64,000 nucleotides of DNA, taken from positions 186,001-250,000 of the forward strand of contig NZ_PZKC01000002.1 of NCBI RefSeq assembly GCF_003034845.1, read 5' to 3'. The number at the start of each line of letters is the position of its first letter. Positions within the stretch are counted from its first letter, which is position 1. The translations under genes and the position numbers were made by a program. The notes beneath the pieces were generated by a model. That model searched no databases and had not been told where the DNA came from. It saw only the letters and a program-made list of their open reading frames with translations. This DNA is from Pseudothauera lacus. GTDB taxonomy: Bacteria; Pseudomonadota; Gammaproteobacteria; Burkholderiales; Rhodocyclaceae. Positions 61,751 to 64,000 of the stretch are shown here, piece after piece.

Positions 61751-61859
61751 GCGCAGACGAGGTGTTTCGGCGTGTAAAGCTGCCCCCGCGGCGCGGAACT
61801 CGCAGCGCGCGGGCACACTCACTGCTCCCGTGACCCCGGACAGCAGTGGAGACTTCGAA

Positions 61860-62129
61860 ATGAGCAACAAGAACACCATCGCCAGCTTTCTGCTGGCCAG
61901 CGCCGCCTTTTTCGCCGCCCCGCTGGGCGCCAGCGAGCGCCTGCCGTCCGACGCCCGCCCGCTGTCGCAGATCGTCGCCGAGCTGGAGCGCCAGGGCTAC
62001 GCCCCCATCGTCGAGGTCGATCTGGACGACGGCCGCTGGGAGGTCGAGGCCTACCGCGAGGGCCGCAAGGTCGAACTGAAGGTGGATCCCCGCAGCGGCG
62101 CCGTGCTCTCCGAACGCGCGGATGATTGA
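61860..62129 (+). CDS. Exported PepSY-domain protein
   Basis: This 89-residue protein has a signal peptide (MSNKNTIASFLLASAAFFAA, cleavage near GAS-ER) and a single PepSY domain (LSQIVAELERQGYAPIVEVD, then DGRWEVEAYREGRKVELKVD). ATG 61860 was chosen because it follows GGAGACTTC and gives a proper signal peptide. It is probably periplasmic. It lies 109 bases after nifA and need not be nif-related. No specific function is known. Confidence 0.82.
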   Translation: MSNKNTIASFLLASAAFFAAPLGASERLPSDARPLSQIVAELERQGYAPIVEVDLDDGRWEVEAYREGRKVELKVDPRSGAVLSERADD

Positions 62130-62242
62130 CTGTGCCCTCCGGCGTGCAGCCCGCACCGCGAGCCGGATCGCCTGACCGAGCGCCTCCTGCCGGGCCGAAG
62201 CGTGCATACTGAGGTCCGGACAACCCACCTCAGGAGGCCCCC

Positions 62243-62881
62243 GTGCAGCTCATCGGCATGCTCGATTCGCCCTATGTCCGCCGTGTGGCGGTATCGCTCC
62301 AGCTCCTTGGTCTGCCCTTCGAACACCGTCCGGTATCGGTGTTCCGCCATTTTGACGAGTTCCGCCGCATCAATCCGACCGTCAAGGCGCCTTCGCTGAT
62401 CTGCGATGACGGCATGGTGCTGATGGATTCCTCGCTGATCCTTGAGTACGCCGAGAGTTTCCCCACCCGCCGGCGCAGCCTGGTGCCCGCCGACGGCGCG
62501 GGCCTGCAGCGCGATCTGCAGCGGGTCGGACTGGCCCTGGCGGCCTGCGAGAAGAGCGTGCAGATCGTCTATGAGCGCCAGTTGCGTCCGGCCGAGAAGG
62601 TGCATGCGCCGTGGGTGGAACGCGTCAGCGGTCAGTTGCGCGCCGCCTGCGCCGGGCTGGAGGCGGCCTATGCGGCGCAGCCGGTGACCGTGGCGGAGGA
62701 CAGGCTGAGCCGTGGCGACGTCGCCAGTGCGGTAGCGTGGTATTTCATCCAGGACATGGTGCCCGATGCGGTGCCGGCGGCGGACTATCCGGCGTTGGGG
62801 GCGCTTTCCGCCCAGGCCGAAAGCCTGCCCGCCTTTCGCGCCGCAGCGCATGGCTCCGGTACCGTGCGCACGCAGACTTGA
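62243..62881 (+). CDS. Glutathione S-transferase family protein
   Basis: This 212-residue protein has a thioredoxin-like N-terminal domain (MQLIGMLDSPYVRRVAVSLQ, with the catalytic Ser in DSPYVRRV, then KAPSLICDDG and LMDSSLILEYAES for glutathione binding) and a helical C-terminal domain. The start is GTG at 62243, five bases after a strong CAGGAGG. GST genes of this type are often seen near nifB in betaproteobacterial diazotrophs, but the substrate is unknown. Confidence 0.85.
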   Translation: MQLIGMLDSPYVRRVAVSLQLLGLPFEHRPVSVFRHFDEFRRINPTVKAPSLICDDGMVLMDSSLILEYAESFPTRRRSLVPADGAGLQRDLQRVGLALAACEKSVQIVYERQLRPAEKVHAPWVERVSGQLRAACAGLEAAYAAQPVTVAEDRLSRGDVASAVAWYFIQDMVPDAVPAADYPALGALSAQAESLPAFRAAAHGSGTVRTQT

Positions 62882-62982
62882 GGCAGCTCTGCGCGGGCGG
62901 CGGCAGGAGCATGGGGACCGCGGTCCGGCACTGAACCATGTCAAAATGCCGTCCGTCGCAACTGCAGATGGAACCGCCCGCA

Positions 62983-63222
62983 ATGTCGCCCACGCTGGTC
63001 CGTATTGCCTTCATCGTGCTGCATCTGGTGCAGTATGTCGTCGTTGCCCTCGCCGGCTGGAACGTTTCCGCCATCGTTGCCGCGCTGTTGCTCGGCGCGC
63101 AGTTGCTGCCGGTGGCGCACTTCGAGAAGAACTTCAAGGTTTCGCCCAAGCTGGTCAGCCAGATCGGCAGCCTGGTGTGGCTGGCGGTGGCCTTCGTGGA
63201 GATGCGCCTGGCCGGGGGCTGA
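62983..63222 (+). CDS. Small three-helix membrane protein
   Basis: This 79-residue protein has three hydrophobic segments (IAFIVLHLVQYVVVALAGWN, VSAIVAALLLGAQLLPVAHF, LVSQIGSLVWLAVAFVEMRL). ATG 62983 is preferred because the upstream alternatives (62938, 62968) add a Cys-containing, non-hydrophobic leader, but no good ribosome site separates them. No family or function was recognised. It stands between the GST gene and the nifB promoter. Confidence 0.55.
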   Translation: MSPTLVRIAFIVLHLVQYVVVALAGWNVSAIVAALLLGAQLLPVAHFEKNFKVSPKLVSQIGSLVWLAVAFVEMRLAGG

Positions 63223-63270
63223 GCCGGTATGGGTGCCTCCGCGCCGTACCCTCTGACCCTGCGGAGCGCT

Positions 63271-63286
63271 TGTTGCGAGTGCCACA
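63271..63286. promoter_or_regulatory. NifA upstream activator site 1 for nifB
   Basis: TGT-TGCGAGTGCC-ACA fits TGT-N10-ACA exactly, ending 95 bp upstream of the nifB -24 element. Confidence 0.75.
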
Positions 63287-63303
63287 CAGGCCTCGCCGGG
63301 CAC

Positions 63304-63319
63304 TGTGACATATCCGACA
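63304..63319. promoter_or_regulatory. NifA upstream activator site 2 for nifB
   Basis: TGT-GACATATCCG-ACA fits TGT-N10-ACA exactly, 33 bp (start to start) from site 1 and ending 62 bp upstream of the -24 element. Two sites on about the same helix face would favour cooperative NifA binding. Confidence 0.78.
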
Positions 63320-63380
63320 ATGCCCCCTCCGTGTGTGCCCTGGATGCTGTGGATTCAATGACTTGAAGCACTGAGCGGGC

Positions 63381-63396
63381 TGGCATGCCCCTTGCG
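63381..63396 (+). promoter_or_regulatory. Sigma54 promoter of nifB
   Basis: TGGCATGCCCCTTGCG fits the -24/-12 consensus (TGGCAT-N5-TTGCG), 36 bases upstream of the nifB ATG. Confidence 0.85.
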
Positions 63397-63431
63397 ATGC
63401 TGAAGCATCAGAGCACGCAAGGGGAAGCACG

Positions 63432-64000
63432 ATGGAACTCCCGGTCATCAGCAACGCCGCGCCCGCCGCCGCCAGCGGCTGTAGTTCCAGTGGCTGTGGC
63501 AGCGCGCCGGATGCGCTCGCGCATCTGCCCGACCACATCCGCGCCAAGGTGCAGGACCATCCCTGTTATTCGGAGGAGGCCCACCACCACTTTGCCCGCA
63601 TGCACGTGGCGGTGGCGCCGGCCTGCAACATCCAGTGCAACTACTGCAACCGCAAGTACGACTGTTCCAACGAGTCGCGCCCGGGGGTGGTGTCGGAGTT
63701 GATGACGCCCACGCAGGCGGTGAAGAAGACGCTCGCGGTGGCTGCCGCCATCCCGCAGATGAGCGTGCTGGGCATTGCCGGCCCCGGGGACCCCCTGGCC
63801 AACCCGGAGCGCACCTTCGAGACCTTCCGCATGCTCTCGGAGCAGGCCCCGGACATCAAGCTGTGCGTGTCCACCAACGGCCTGTCGTTGCCGGACTGCG
63901 TCGATGAACTCGCCAAGCACAACATCGACCACGTCACCATCACCATCAACTGCGTCGATCCCGAGATCGGCGCGCAGATCTATCCGTGGATCTTCTGGAA
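63432..64000 (+). CDS. nifB: NifB, radical SAM FeMo-co core synthase (partial, runs off window)
   Basis: The first 189 codons are present. The start ATG 63432 follows AAGGGG. After a Cys-containing leader ([20 protein letters not shown]) comes the radical SAM motif [14 protein letters not shown] near residues 64-77 (Cx3Cx2C) and then [15 protein letters not shown], the NifB signature. [20 protein letters not shown] is the SAM-binding GGD-like region. NifB builds the 8Fe-9S-C NifB-co cluster. The rest of the radical SAM domain and any NifX-like C-terminal domain lie beyond the window. Confidence 0.95.
   Translation, partial: MELPVISNAAPAAASGCSSSGCGSAPDALAHLPDHIRAKVQDHPCYSEEAHHHFARMHVAVAPACNIQCNYCNRKYDCSNESRPGVVSELMTPTQAVKKTLAVAAAIPQMSVLGIAGPGDPLANPERTFETFRMLSEQAPDIKLCVSTNGLSLPDCVDELAKHNIDHVTITINCVDPEIGAQIYPWIFW

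Noticed and set aside
61785-61815. Possible terminator hairpin after nifA (CCCGCGGCGCG with CGCGCGGGC)
   Set aside because: Stem pairing is imperfect and no T run follows, so it was not called a terminator.

Overview
The window is high-GC DNA with dense, strongly overlapping genes. It looks like the chromosome of a diazotrophic, aromatic-degrading betaproteobacterium of the Rhodocyclales (Azoarcus/Aromatoleum type). The evidence is NifL-partnered NifA control, an Rnf complex embedded in the nif region, a zeta-GST plus fumarylacetoacetate-hydrolase catabolic block, and a PEP-CTERM surface protein. The genus is inferred from gene content, not from an rRNA gene.

Layout. 1-3148 (minus): end of a type IV pilus operon with two tandem paralogous prepilins. 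3450-4364: purine salvage phosphoribosyltransferase and a DUF1840 protein. 4374-10472 (minus): aromatic-type catabolic genes (maleylacetoacetate isomerase, FAH-family hydrolase, VOC protein, DUF2783, FAD monooxygenase, MBL-fold protein) with a divergent IclR regulator at 10638-11447. 11596-28905: a complete type I-F CRISPR-Cas locus (cas1, cas2-3, csy1, csy2, csy3, cas6f) and one array of 135 repeats and 134 spacers. A HepT/MntA toxin-antitoxin pair lies antisense between cas2-3 and csy1. 29172-30641: a PEP-CTERM protein and a small zinc-ribbon membrane protein.

30651-64000 is mostly a nitrogen fixation island. A leftward operon iscA-nifU-nifS-nifV-cysE-orf-nifW-nifZ-nifM (37413-30651) is followed by an interruption holding small envelope genes, a decayed toxin-antitoxin pair, an MscS channel and a TerB-like protein with a frameshifted DUF559 gene. 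Next comes a leftward nifE-nifN-nifX-RseC-like-DUF269-DUF683-fdxB-orf operon (46780-41512). A sigma54-driven divergent pair follows: an Fe-S oxidoreductase to the left, and a 2Fe-2S ferredoxin, NifZ-like and NifX-like trio to the right. Then come a mobile mystery protein A/B (Fic) module, a leftward rnfABCDGEH-LRV-orf operon, and rightward nifL-nifA and nifB. nifHDK are not in the window.

The nif units are tied together by sigma54 -24/-12 promoters and NifA upstream activator sites (TGT-N10-ACA) readable before iscA, nifE, rnfA/nifL and nifB. NifU/NifS/IscA supply Fe-S clusters, CysE and NifV supply cysteine and homocitrate, NifB/E/N/X build FeMo-co, Rnf and the ferredoxins supply low-potential electrons, and NifW/Z/M mature nitrogenase.

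The most striking unexplained structure is upstream of mobile mystery protein A: six palindromes (consensus CCCTGCAGGG) at an exact 33-bp period (49738-49912), the last covering that gene's ribosome binding site. Also notable are the RseC-like gene inside the nifENX operon, back-to-back sigma54 promoters 6 bp apart (48518-48555), the toxin-antitoxin pair inside the cas operon, and spacer pairs that look like synonymous-site variants of one phage gene.
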